Positions 5,541 through 12,755 of a stretch of 12,755 nt of DNA are shown in pieces. Under the pieces are notes generated by a model. That model saw only the letters and a list, made by a program, of their open reading frames with translations. It made no database searches and was not told the DNA's origin. The stretch comes from Acidobacteriaceae bacterium (lineage in GTDB: Bacteria; Acidobacteriota; Terriglobia; Terriglobales; Acidobacteriaceae). The stretch's first letter is position 1; each line of letters begins with the position of its first letter. The stretch covers positions 1 through 12,755 of the forward strand of contig JAOAPG010000225.1 of NCBI GenBank assembly GCA_025462785.1, given 5' to 3'. The translations under genes were made by a program, and so were the position numbers.

Positions 5541-6791
5541 ATGCTTCCCCGCGTAGTGATCACTGGTATGGGTGTTGTCAGCCCCAATGGAATTGGGAAA
5601 GAAGCCTTCTGCCGGGCCATTCTCGCAGGCAAGTCCGGAGTGAAACGGATTTCGCGTTTCGATCCTTCTGGCCTGGCAGTGCATATTGCCGGCGAAATTC
5701 CGGAGTTCGACGAACTCGCGTGGGTCGATGCTCGCGAACGTAAGCATGTGTCACGCGTCGTGCCACTAGCCGTCGCTGCCTCTGCGGAGGCTATCAAAGA
5801 TGCTGGCCTTGACCCAGCTTCGATGTCGATGGACGAAAAACGCGAAATCGGAGTCATTCTCGGCACCGGCGGCGGAGCACAGGAGTTTTCTGAGGAACAA
5901 TACAAGCTTTGGCACAGCGGGCACGTTAAGCAAGTCAGCCTCTTTTGTATCCCCAGCGGGACTATGGGCACAATTCCCAGCGAAGTAAGCATGCGCTTCG
6001 GATTCCGGGGCTACAGTCACGTGGTCACCGCAGGATGCACTTCCTCGACCGATGCAATCGGCTATGCCTACCAACATATTCAGGCCGGAGTACAGCCCCT
6101 GTTTCTGGTCGGCGGCGTCGATTCAGATATCACGCCTGGAATCATCAAGGGATACACGCTACTGCGCGCTCTCACTCAATCCTGGAACGACGATCCCGAG
6201 CGCGCTTCACGTCCATTTTCCGCCGATCGCGATGGGTTTGTGATTGCCGAAGGTTCATGGATGTTCATCCTTGAAGAATACGAACATGCTAGGGCCCGGG
6301 GTGCTCACATCTACGCCGAAATTGCCGGATACGGTTCTACCTGTGAGGCCTTTCACCGGGTTCGCATGAGCGACTCTCCCGAAGAGCCCGCTCGCGCTAT
6401 TACGCTGGCTCTCGAGGAAGCTCAGCTCGCAGCAGACGATATTCATTATGTGAATCTGCACGGCACCTCGACTGAGATGAATGATCGTGTGGAAACTCGG
6501 GCACTCAAGCTGGCGCTCGGGGAACAGGCGAGGAAAATCCCGATGTCTGGCCTGAAATCGCAAATTGGACATGCCCAAGGCGCTTGTGGCTCGGCCAGTT
6601 TGGCAGCAACACTAATCGCAATGGAACACGGAAAGATTCCGCCAACAATAAATCTTGAAATTGCCGATCCAGAGTGTGATTTGGACTATGTACCCGAAGT
6701 GGGCCGCACAGCTGAAGTAGAGAATGCATTGTGTAACTGCGTCGGCTTCGGATCGAAAAATTCCGCGATCGTGCTGCGGAAAATCGCATAA
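5541..6791 (+). CDS. Beta-ketoacyl-ACP synthase, FabF superfamily with KS-alpha-like active site
   Basis: Thiolase-fold condensing enzyme joining malonyl-ACP to an acyl primer. The 416 residues show the full catalytic set: nucleophile Cys166 in TAGCTSSTDAIG, His308 in NLHGTST, Lys339 in GLKSQIGH and His344. The family NDRVET and DPECDLDYVP segments are present. The motif round the nucleophile differs from E. coli FabF (TACTSGVHNIG): Gly precedes the Cys and CTSxxDAxG follows it, as in actinobacterial type II polyketide KS-alpha (TGCTSGLDAVG pattern). The C-terminal gate region reads GFGSKNSA, not the usual FabF GFGGTN. Start: ATG at 5541 matches the family N-terminus (MLPRVVITGMG); an in-frame ATG at 5478 would add 21 unrelated residues. 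No acyl carrier protein, chain-length factor or other fab gene is adjacent. Condensing activity is nearly certain; the product is unknown. Confidence 0.9.
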   Translation: MLPRVVITGMGVVSPNGIGKEAFCRAILAGKSGVKRISRFDPSGLAVHIAGEIPEFDELAWVDARERKHVSRVVPLAVAASAEAIKDAGLDPASMSMDEKREIGVILGTGGGAQEFSEEQYKLWHSGHVKQVSLFCIPSGTMGTIPSEVSMRFGFRGYSHVVTAGCTSSTDAIGYAYQHIQAGVQPLFLVGGVDSDITPGIIKGYTLLRALTQSWNDDPERASRPFSADRDGFVIAEGSWMFILEEYEHARARGAHIYAEIAGYGSTCEAFHRVRMSDSPEEPARAITLALEEAQLAADDIHYVNLHGTSTEMNDRVETRALKLALGEQARKIPMSGLKSQIGHAQGACGSASLAATLIAMEHGKIPPTINLEIADPECDLDYVPEVGRTAEVENALCNCVGFGSKNSAIVLRKIA

Positions 6792-6815
6792 GTTTATTGC
6801 AGTCCCCTGAGTTAG

Positions 6816-6847
6816 AACGTGTTTGGACTGGATGTCCAAAACGTTTT
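6816..6847 (+). terminator. Candidate intrinsic terminator after the ketosynthase gene
   Basis: A perfect 7-base stem TTTGGAC / GTCCAAA with loop TGGAT is extended by an outer AACG / CGTT pairing across small bulges, and is followed by TTTT then CC. It starts 24 bases after the ketosynthase stop. The stem is short of GC and the T run is brief, so strength is uncertain, but it suggests the ABC exporter and lpxB have their own promoter. Confidence 0.5.
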
Positions 6848-6850
6848 CCG

Positions 6851-6876
6851 TCCTGCCCGTCCATCCTGCCCGCCAC
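6851..6876. repeat. Short imperfect tandem repeat (9-base core, two copies)
   Basis: TCCTGCCCG occurs at 6851-6859 and again at 6864-6872, with similar flanking bases (TCCA and CCAC). It lies between the candidate terminator and the ABC exporter gene. No function can be assigned; it may be simple sequence drift. Confidence 0.35.
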
Positions 6877-6912
6877 CTGCGCCATCTACTTGAGGTAATC
6901 TTTAGTTAGCGA

Positions 6913-8838
6913 ATGGCTTCCCACCAGGACGAAGAAGTTTTAGGTAAAGCATACGACGGCCGCCTTATGCGGCGGCTGCTCGGGTATTTGCGGCCCTACA
7001 AGTGGCAGACCACGATTGCGCTGGTCTCGATTCTACTGAAAGCGGGGGCTGACGTTCTCGGGCCGTACCTGACGAAGACCGCTGTCGACAAATACCTCGT
7101 CAAAGTTCCTGGACTTCGCTCACCGTTCGATAGCTTTCTAAGCAGCAGACCTCTTACAGGCATGGCGCAAATAGCGGCTCTATACGTAGGCACGCTCTCA
7201 ATCAGCTTTTTCCTGGAATTCCTGCAAACCTACTTCATGCAGTGGACTGGCCAGAAGGCGATGTTCGACCTGCGCAAAGAGATTTTCCGTCATCTGCAGC
7301 GGATGCATATTGGCTTTTACGACAAGAACCCGGTCGGACGCCTCGTCACGCGAGTCACCACCGATGTCGATTCGGTGAACGAAATGTTCACCTCCGGCGT
7401 GGTCTCGATTTTCGAAGATGTTTTCGTACTAATCGGAATCTTTGCCATCATGCTGCATATGAAATGGAAGCTGGCGCTGATTACATTCGCCGTCATTCCT
7501 TTTATTTCTATCGCGACCAAAATGTTTCGCGATAGGGTGCGCGATTCTTACCGGAGGATTCGTGTCGCCATCGCGCGCATCAACGCCTATTTACAAGAGC
7601 ACGTCAGCGGGATGATGGTCTTGCAGCTTTTTAATCGCGAGAAGCGCGCTGCTGAGGAGTTTTCCAAAGTCAACACTGTCCATATGGACGCTTGGCAGGA
7701 CGCGATCATGGCGCACGCCGTTTATTATCCGGTCGTGGAAATCTTGTCGTCGATCGCCATTGCATGCGTGATCTGGTTCGGCGGCAATGGGGTTATACGC
7801 AGCACAACTACGCTTGGAACTCTGTTCGCTTTCATACAATACGCGCAACGCTTCTTCCGACCAATACAAGATTTGAGCGAAAAGTACAACATTCTGCAAT
7901 CGGCCATGGCATCCAGCGAGCGCATCTTCAAGCTACTGGACACTCCGGCAGAAATCACATCGCCTGCCATTATGGAAATGGCGGAGGGACCGGGTCGAAT
8001 AGAGTTCGATCACGATTGGTTCGCATATCGGAATACTCCTGCCACCGATGTGGACACCGTTGCCCCTCCCTATCCTTCGTCAAAGGCCCAGCAGGATTCC
8101 ACCACCCCAGATTGGATCTTGCGCGACGTCAGCTTCACCATCGAACCCGGCGAAACCGCCGCCATTGTCGGACACACAGGAGCGGGCAAGACAACCATCA
8201 TTTCGCTGCTCATGCGCTTTTACGATGTACAGAAGGGCGCAATCAAAATCGATGGCGTGGACATTAAAACAATGGATGTAGCCGAGCTAAGACGCCGCTT
8301 CGGAATCGTACTGCAGGATCCATTTCTGTTTACTGGCACCATAGAAGGAAATATCCGTCTGGGAACAAGCTGGATTACGGACGAGCAAATACAAGCAGCC
8401 GCTGAAGACGTAAACCTCACCGACTTCATTCGTACATTGCCGAATGGCTTCAAAGAGGAAGTCCGCGAGCGCGGCTCAACGCTTTCTACGGGACAAAAGC
8501 AACTCATCTCATTTGCTCGAGCGCTCGCGCATAATCCGAAGATCCTGATCTTGGACGAAGCAACGTCGAGCGTAGATACGGAAACCGAATTCCGCGTGCG
8601 CGAAGCCCTGAGCCGGATGGTACAGGGCAGAACTTCGGTGATCATCGCCCATAGGCTCTCGACGGTGCAGCAGGCCGACAAAATCATCGTGATGCACAAG
8701 GGTCAGTTGCGAGAGATGGGGACGCATCAGGAATTGCTGGCGCATCGAGGCATTTACTACAAACTGTATCAACTGCAATACAAAGATCAGGAAATGCCCA
8801 CGTCCGAACCGCAGGTGACAGCTAATGCAGATGACTGA
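6913..8838 (+). CDS. ABC exporter half-transporter (MsbA/MdlB/YheH-like, fused TMD-NBD)
   Basis: Inner-membrane exporter with a six-helix type I exporter membrane domain (about residues 30-330) fused to an ATPase domain. NBD motifs: A-loop Tyr372, Walker A GHTGAGKT (420-427), Q-loop Gln468 in VLQDP, signature LSTGQ (524-528), Walker B ILILDE with catalytic Glu549, and the H-loop His580. All catalytic residues are present, so it could work as a homodimer. The variant signature STLSTGQKQLISFARAL is closer to MdlB/YheH-like proteins than to LSGGQ of MsbA. An unusual insert rich in Pro, Ser, Thr and Asp (about 373-399) separates the A-loop from the following strand. It precedes lpxB by 27 bases, suggesting an operon and a possible lipid A or other envelope lipid substrate; a drug exporter remains possible. 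No good ribosome binding site: GAGGT lies 16 bases before the ATG. Confidence 0.9.
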   Translation: MASHQDEEVLGKAYDGRLMRRLLGYLRPYKWQTTIALVSILLKAGADVLGPYLTKTAVDKYLVKVPGLRSPFDSFLSSRPLTGMAQIAALYVGTLSISFFLEFLQTYFMQWTGQKAMFDLRKEIFRHLQRMHIGFYDKNPVGRLVTRVTTDVDSVNEMFTSGVVSIFEDVFVLIGIFAIMLHMKWKLALITFAVIPFISIATKMFRDRVRDSYRRIRVAIARINAYLQEHVSGMMVLQLFNREKRAAEEFSKVNTVHMDAWQDAIMAHAVYYPVVEILSSIAIACVIWFGGNGVIRSTTTLGTLFAFIQYAQRFFRPIQDLSEKYNILQSAMASSERIFKLLDTPAEITSPAIMEMAEGPGRIEFDHDWFAYRNTPATDVDTVAPPYPSSKAQQDSTTPDWILRDVSFTIEPGETAAIVGHTGAGKTTIISLLMRFYDVQKGAIKIDGVDIKTMDVAELRRRFGIVLQDPFLFTGTIEGNIRLGTSWITDEQIQAAAEDVNLTDFIRTLPNGFKEEVRERGSTLSTGQKQLISFARALAHNPKILILDEATSSVDTETEFRVREALSRMVQGRTSVIIAHRLSTVQQADKIIVMHKGQLREMGTHQELLAHRGIYYKLYQLQYKDQEMPTSEPQVTANADD

Positions 8839-8865
8839 GATTCTGAAATCGCGCGAGCACATGAC

Positions 8866-10005
8866 ATGCGCGATTTACAATGCCCTGTGCGAATTCTGAT
8901 CTCCGCTGGTGAGGCGTCCGGTGAAATGTATGGCGCGCAGCTCATCGAGGCTCTGCACCGCCGCAATCCCGTGATCGAATTTTTTGGAGTCGGCGGTACA
9001 GCGATGCGAGCCGCCGGATGCGATACAGTCGTAGACAGTAAAGATCTTGCGGTGGTCGGAATATCCGAGATCCTAAGCCATCTGCCTAAAATCTGGGGTC
9101 TCTTTCACAAGCTGGTCGCCGAGGCGGATAAGCGAAAACCCGATCTTGCCGTTGTCATCGATTCGCCGGCCTTCAATTGGCGAGTCGCCCGCCAAATGCA
9201 CAAGCGCGGCATTCCCGTCGTCTATTACGTTTGCCCGCAGTTTTGGGCTTGGCGGCAAGGACGGGTGCGTCTGCTCAGAAAGTACGTCACCAAAGCGCTG
9301 GTGATTTTTCCCTTCGAAGAAAAGTTCTATCGCGATCGAGGAGTCGATGCGAAATTCGTCGGACATCCGCTCGCCGATTTGCCGCAACCGAAAGCAAGCC
9401 GTACTGAATACGCCGCGACGCACAAACTCGATGCGGCTAAGCCATGGATCACGCTAATGCCTGGCAGCCGGGTCAAAGAAGTGCGCATGAATTTGCCGAC
9501 GATTCTGGAATCAGCGGCAAAACTCGGCACAGGTTACGAATTTCTGCTCCCCATCGCCCCGACCCTCGATCGGAGCTTCCTGGAATCCCTAGTCGGAAGC
9601 CAACCAATCCACTTGGTTCCTGAAGCTGTTTCAGCACTAGCACACTCGCGAGCCGGGATCATTGCAAGCGGAACGGCGACAGTCGAAGCTGCCATGATGG
9701 GAACGCCGTTCGTCATGGTCTACCGGGTTACGCCATTCACGTACTTTATGGGCCGTCGGACGGTTAAGGTCCCACATTTCGCCATGGTCAATCTGATCGC
9801 GGGGAGGGAGATCGTTCCCGAGCTGATTCAGCACGACTTTACCGCTGAAAACATGATTCGCCACCTCAAGGCAATTCTTCCGGATGGACCAGTCCGCCAG
9901 AAGATGGTTGAAGGCCTTGCGAGCGTCAAAGCCCACCTGCGTGGCCCTAATGACGTGCAGAAGGACCCTGCAGACCGCGCCGCAGATTCGGTTCTAGCGC
10001 TGTAG
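8866..10005 (+). CDS. lpxB: Lipid A disaccharide synthase LpxB
   Basis: GT19 glycosyltransferase that condenses UDP-2,3-diacylglucosamine with lipid X to form the tetraacyl disaccharide of lipid A, at the cytoplasmic face of the inner membrane. Characteristic segments: GEASGE near the N-terminus (15-20; Glu replaces the Asp of E. coli GEASGD, a known variation), VVIDSPAFNW, PQFWAWRQGR, MPGSRVKEV, SGTATVEAAMMGTPFVMVYR, and NLIAGREIVPELIQ. The 379-residue length is typical. Start is uncertain: ATG at 8866 gives seven residues before the usual V/M-R-I-L-I-S-A-G, while GTG at 8887 would begin exactly there; neither has a good ribosome binding site. Its presence says the cell makes an LPS-type outer membrane. 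None of lpxA, lpxC, lpxD or fabZ is adjacent, so this is a split lipid A pathway. Confidence 0.94.
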   Translation: MRDLQCPVRILISAGEASGEMYGAQLIEALHRRNPVIEFFGVGGTAMRAAGCDTVVDSKDLAVVGISEILSHLPKIWGLFHKLVAEADKRKPDLAVVIDSPAFNWRVARQMHKRGIPVVYYVCPQFWAWRQGRVRLLRKYVTKALVIFPFEEKFYRDRGVDAKFVGHPLADLPQPKASRTEYAATHKLDAAKPWITLMPGSRVKEVRMNLPTILESAAKLGTGYEFLLPIAPTLDRSFLESLVGSQPIHLVPEAVSALAHSRAGIIASGTATVEAAMMGTPFVMVYRVTPFTYFMGRRTVKVPHFAMVNLIAGREIVPELIQHDFTAENMIRHLKAILPDGPVRQKMVEGLASVKAHLRGPNDVQKDPADRAADSVLAL

Positions 10006-10083
10006 CGGCTTTCTATTGAGCAGCAATCGCTTCCGCAACGCGCCCCTTTCCTTTCGCACCGCAGAGTCGATGGACTTGCTCGG
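10006..10083. other. Convergent gap between lpxB and the glycosidase gene
   Basis: 78 bases between two converging stop codons. I see no convincing hairpin with a T run on either strand, so termination here may use a factor or a weak structure. No small ORF is supported. Confidence 0.5.
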
Positions 10084-12720
10084 TCAGTTCCCGTGGTTTG
10101 GTGCGGAATTACTCAGACCTTGGGCAAAGGTCAGGACGACTTTGCCGGCTCGGTAGCGGTTGGTTTCTTTTGCTCCGTCAGGTGCCCTCACGGTAATTTG
10201 ATACAGGTCATGGGAAATTATTTTGAAGCTTGCACCTTGTGCATCCGTGATCTGCCAGGGAGTGCGCAGTTCGAAGCTGGATTCTGAGGACGTCAAATAA
10301 TCAAAATCCACCGTATAGACTCGGTCCCTCAGATTCACTCCGGTAACTTTGATGCCCTTGCTGGAGTCTCCGATCATGAATTGAGCAGGCTCAGGGATGA
10401 TCGAAACTCCGCTCGTGTAGCCGATTGTGAGCACGGCCTCACCGTGCGGCAGAATGAATTCCACCTTGGCATGAGTATCTTGGGCATTCTGTTCCATCGT
10501 TACCGGAATGGATATCCCTCCCAATTTTGCACCTCGCAATTTAGCCCCCAAGGGGATTTCAGGATCAAATATCATCCCAACGGCGGGACCTTCATTTTGC
10601 ATTTGGACGCGCACTTTCTCGGCGGACTGAATCAGACTCAGATTAATTTTGGAAGCGCCCACGTCCACGTTTCGAAGACGAATCGCGTCCCAATTTGGCG
10701 GCAGATGCGGAGCAAAAGTCACACGCTTCGCTGAGCCCTCTACTCGCAATCCCAGAAGTCCGTTTACGGCTGCGGTAAGGAAAGCCGCGGACGACCACGT
10801 CTGCTCCGGTACTGACTCGAGTTCTTCGTGATAGTAATCTCCCGCGAGCGCCTCATGCATGTGTCCCAAGGAGTCGAGAGAACTCCACGGTACGAGCGCA
10901 TTCCAGATCGGTGACGCAGTCGCTGGTCGATGCTCTTCCCAGAATGCGGATGCGATGCCGGAAGTGCCAATCGCCCAAACGCTCCCGCCTGAATAAGAAT
11001 TTGGGTCGTAAGTGCGGGAGCTAGCGGCGTGCCCGCGCGTTCCCCAATCCGTCTGAAAATCGGAAGAGGCGAGTTGCTCGAGAACCGAGTCGCGCTGCGC
11101 TTGAGAAAATAAGCTCGTTCCCATAATGCTGGCTGGACCTATATCACGATGAATCACTGGCGCTCCCAAACGGCTGTAGCCAGTAATCCAAAACTGGTGC
11201 TGCTCGTCCCAGTATCTTTGACCGATAGCAATTCGGGCTTTCTGGCTAGCCGCGTTAGCTTCGTCGGCCAGAGGCTTATGACCGGTTGCCTCAGCAAGAT
11301 CCGCAAATGATTTCGATGCCGCTGCCCAGCTTGCGGATAAACCCAATTCGTCGCCAAGCGCATCCTGTTCGCTGTGTCCTTCTTTATCCGAGGGAATACG
11401 CGGCAGGCTGTCCTTCGGGTCTACCAGCGCGCGACAGTATTCGTAAGCGGACTGAATCGAACCCCAATGAGCTTCCACGAAATTCTGATCACCGGTTGTA
11501 GAAAAATAGTCACCTACGATGTTAAGGAAATCAAAGGTGAGGTCAACATGAACGAACTTGTAAGGATATTTGTCCCAGTCCAGCAATCCAGCGCTCTGCG
11601 ATATTTCATGCCAGATCATGCCGGTCTTCTGATCCTGATACTTCAAAATTAATTCCAATTCCTGGCGAGCTTGTTCGTATTGCCCATCGGCAAGCAGAGC
11701 GTCAGTAGCGACCAATCCGTCGCCAGCGAAGAACCAGTCATACTGAGGGCGCCTGGCTTTGCGTGATGGACCGTATCCGGCAACGATTCCGCAGCCTAAA
11801 TCCGGATTACAGACCCAGGCTTGATCGAGAGCGATTTCAGACCACGCCAATGCGCGATTTGTTTCAGCATCCGGTGTTTCGATTTGCAGAGTGTGGGTCA
11901 GCAGAGAGGAGTAATGATCGACGGCATCCTTTTCTAACGCTGCGCCGTCTTGCAAAAGCTTTGTAGCAATCGCTGTCGCATCTTGCCCGGCCTCGGTGCC
12001 AGCGATGATGACCCGCGCCGTTTTGCGGTCAGAGCCGCCTGCTCTGACGGTAAAAGCTAAACCGGGATCGCGGGTTACACGCTGATTATTGTTAGTCGTG
12101 GCATCATGCGCGACGATATCGGGCGAGCCTACGCTGGCGAAGAATCGATGGGTTGGCTCGGAAAGCAAGTATGCCGAAGCAGCAGTGCTCCACAAGGTTT
12201 CCTGACCGCCAATGGAGGCTGGCCACATCAGATCCAACACTGGGATAAAGCGAAGCACGATATCCACAGGGCGAGCACTTTCGACGTCGTAGCTGATGAT
12301 CGCGCCCGGCTCGTTGAGAGGAACAAAAAGTCTTTCCCGGACTATAAAATCAGGTCCTGCATAGATACGGGTCAGAGCCTCGGGAGTGTAGATTATGCGA
12401 CGCAGTACACTCTTTCCCTCGATCTCGCTCGTTGCACCTTGTTCGCGAAATGTTACGCCGAACGAAGTGACAATCTGCAATGGATAGGCCCATACTTCGA
12501 GACCACCTTCGGAATATCCCAGAATGGCAGCGCGTCGGCCGTGGACAGAAATGAATCTCCTCGGCCCCGTGGAATCAGTGCTCCAAGCGAGTTTATCCGC
12601 GCTCTCTGTGTGAACTTGACTTTGCGCTGCAGGGACGCCGCAACTAGCGATGACTAAAGCTAATAAAAAATGCAATGCTTTCGAATTGCAGTGCAAATGG
12701 CCGGGGTTCGCTTGCGACAT
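10084..12720 (-). CDS. Exported six-hairpin glycoside hydrolase (glycogen-debranching-like fold)
   Basis: An 878-residue protein with a signal sequence: basic/polar start, hydrophobic core about residues 17-26, then IASC-G at Cys27, which fits a lipobox, or alternatively type I cleavage after AAQS (about 34). An N-terminal beta-sandwich (about 45-280) precedes an (alpha/alpha)6 barrel (about 285-660). Barrel features resemble debranching-type enzymes: YDWFFAGDG (327-335), IWHEIS (369-374), HVDLTFDFL (391-399), WGTRG (559-563), YDPNSYSGGSVWA (571-583) and PEQTWSSAAFLTA (638-650). Acidic residues in the first and last of these are catalytic candidates, read by analogy only. A C-terminal beta region and an extra domain (about 775-870) follow. 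Substrate is not determinable; an oligo- or polysaccharide in the periplasm or at the cell surface is likely. Start ATG at 12720 has no clear ribosome binding site. Confidence 0.82.
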   Translation of the reverse strand: MSQANPGHLHCNSKALHFLLALVIASCGVPAAQSQVHTESADKLAWSTDSTGPRRFISVHGRRAAILGYSEGGLEVWAYPLQIVTSFGVTFREQGATSEIEGKSVLRRIIYTPEALTRIYAGPDFIVRERLFVPLNEPGAIISYDVESARPVDIVLRFIPVLDLMWPASIGGQETLWSTAASAYLLSEPTHRFFASVGSPDIVAHDATTNNNQRVTRDPGLAFTVRAGGSDRKTARVIIAGTEAGQDATAIATKLLQDGAALEKDAVDHYSSLLTHTLQIETPDAETNRALAWSEIALDQAWVCNPDLGCGIVAGYGPSRKARRPQYDWFFAGDGLVATDALLADGQYEQARQELELILKYQDQKTGMIWHEISQSAGLLDWDKYPYKFVHVDLTFDFLNIVGDYFSTTGDQNFVEAHWGSIQSAYEYCRALVDPKDSLPRIPSDKEGHSEQDALGDELGLSASWAAASKSFADLAEATGHKPLADEANAASQKARIAIGQRYWDEQHQFWITGYSRLGAPVIHRDIGPASIMGTSLFSQAQRDSVLEQLASSDFQTDWGTRGHAASSRTYDPNSYSGGSVWAIGTSGIASAFWEEHRPATASPIWNALVPWSSLDSLGHMHEALAGDYYHEELESVPEQTWSSAAFLTAAVNGLLGLRVEGSAKRVTFAPHLPPNWDAIRLRNVDVGASKINLSLIQSAEKVRVQMQNEGPAVGMIFDPEIPLGAKLRGAKLGGISIPVTMEQNAQDTHAKVEFILPHGEAVLTIGYTSGVSIIPEPAQFMIGDSSKGIKVTGVNLRDRVYTVDFDYLTSSESSFELRTPWQITDAQGASFKIISHDLYQITVRAPDGAKETNRYRAGKVVLTFAQGLSNSAPNHGN

Positions 12721-12755
12721 TGGGCTTGGATTTCAGCTACTTTACTTGCAAATAC

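Noticed and set aside
12106..12657. 183-residue open frame opposite the glycosidase gene
   Set aside because: Antisense shadow of a well-supported coding sequence; no family-like motifs and no ribosome binding site noted.
1..12755. CRISPR arrays, insertion sequences, phage genes or toxin-antitoxin pairs
   Set aside because: No regularly spaced repeats, transposase-like motifs, terminal inverted repeats or small paired ORFs were seen; the genes are core metabolism and envelope functions.

Overview
The window looks like ordinary chromosome from a Gram-negative, moderate-GC bacterium. The mix of genes fits an acidobacterium of the Koribacter/Terriglobales type: LpxB with an ABC exporter, a methylmalonyl-CoA accessory pair, HemW, a bacterial Mpo1-like protein, and a large exported six-hairpin glycosidase. 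That taxonomic guess is an inference from gene content and protein style, not a measurement. I see no phage, transposon, CRISPR array or integrase.

Layout. From 1 to 5410 everything reads leftward (minus strand). In transcription order the genes are hemW (4211-5410), a small Mpo1/DUF962-like membrane protein (3862-4149), an acyl-CoA dehydrogenase (2565-3707), then a tight four-gene cluster: meaB (1434-2384), methylmalonyl-CoA epimerase (1033-1434), tsaB (303-1028) and a rimI-like acetyltransferase that runs off the left edge (1-281). From 5541 to 10005 the genes read rightward: a ketosynthase (5541-6791), an ABC exporter half-transporter (6913-8838) and lpxB (8866-10005). The right end holds one convergent leftward gene (10084-12720), an 878-residue secreted or lipid-anchored glycoside hydrolase.

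How the genes fit together. MeaB and the epimerase serve the B12-dependent methylmalonyl-CoA mutase route, and the nearby acyl-CoA dehydrogenase could feed acyl-CoAs into it, although no mutase subunit is present here. TsaB (t6A tRNA modification) and RimI are a commonly linked pair and here are attached directly behind the epimerase. The ABC exporter and LpxB sit 27 bases apart and probably act on the cell envelope; LpxB makes the lipid A disaccharide. The ketosynthase ahead of them is a standalone FabF-superfamily enzyme whose active-site motif leans toward type II polyketide KS-alpha enzymes.

No gene-free stretch exceeds 300 bases. The longest gaps are 180 bases (2385-2564), 154 bases (3708-3861) and 130 bases (5411-5540). 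They contain hairpins, a perfect 15-base palindrome and candidate promoters, described below. Start codons are notable: rimI, meaB and the dehydrogenase all appear to start with TTG, and meaB and the ketosynthase may be leaderless. I found no clearly new multi-gene system; the most interesting items are the ketosynthase variant and the possible leaderless promoters.
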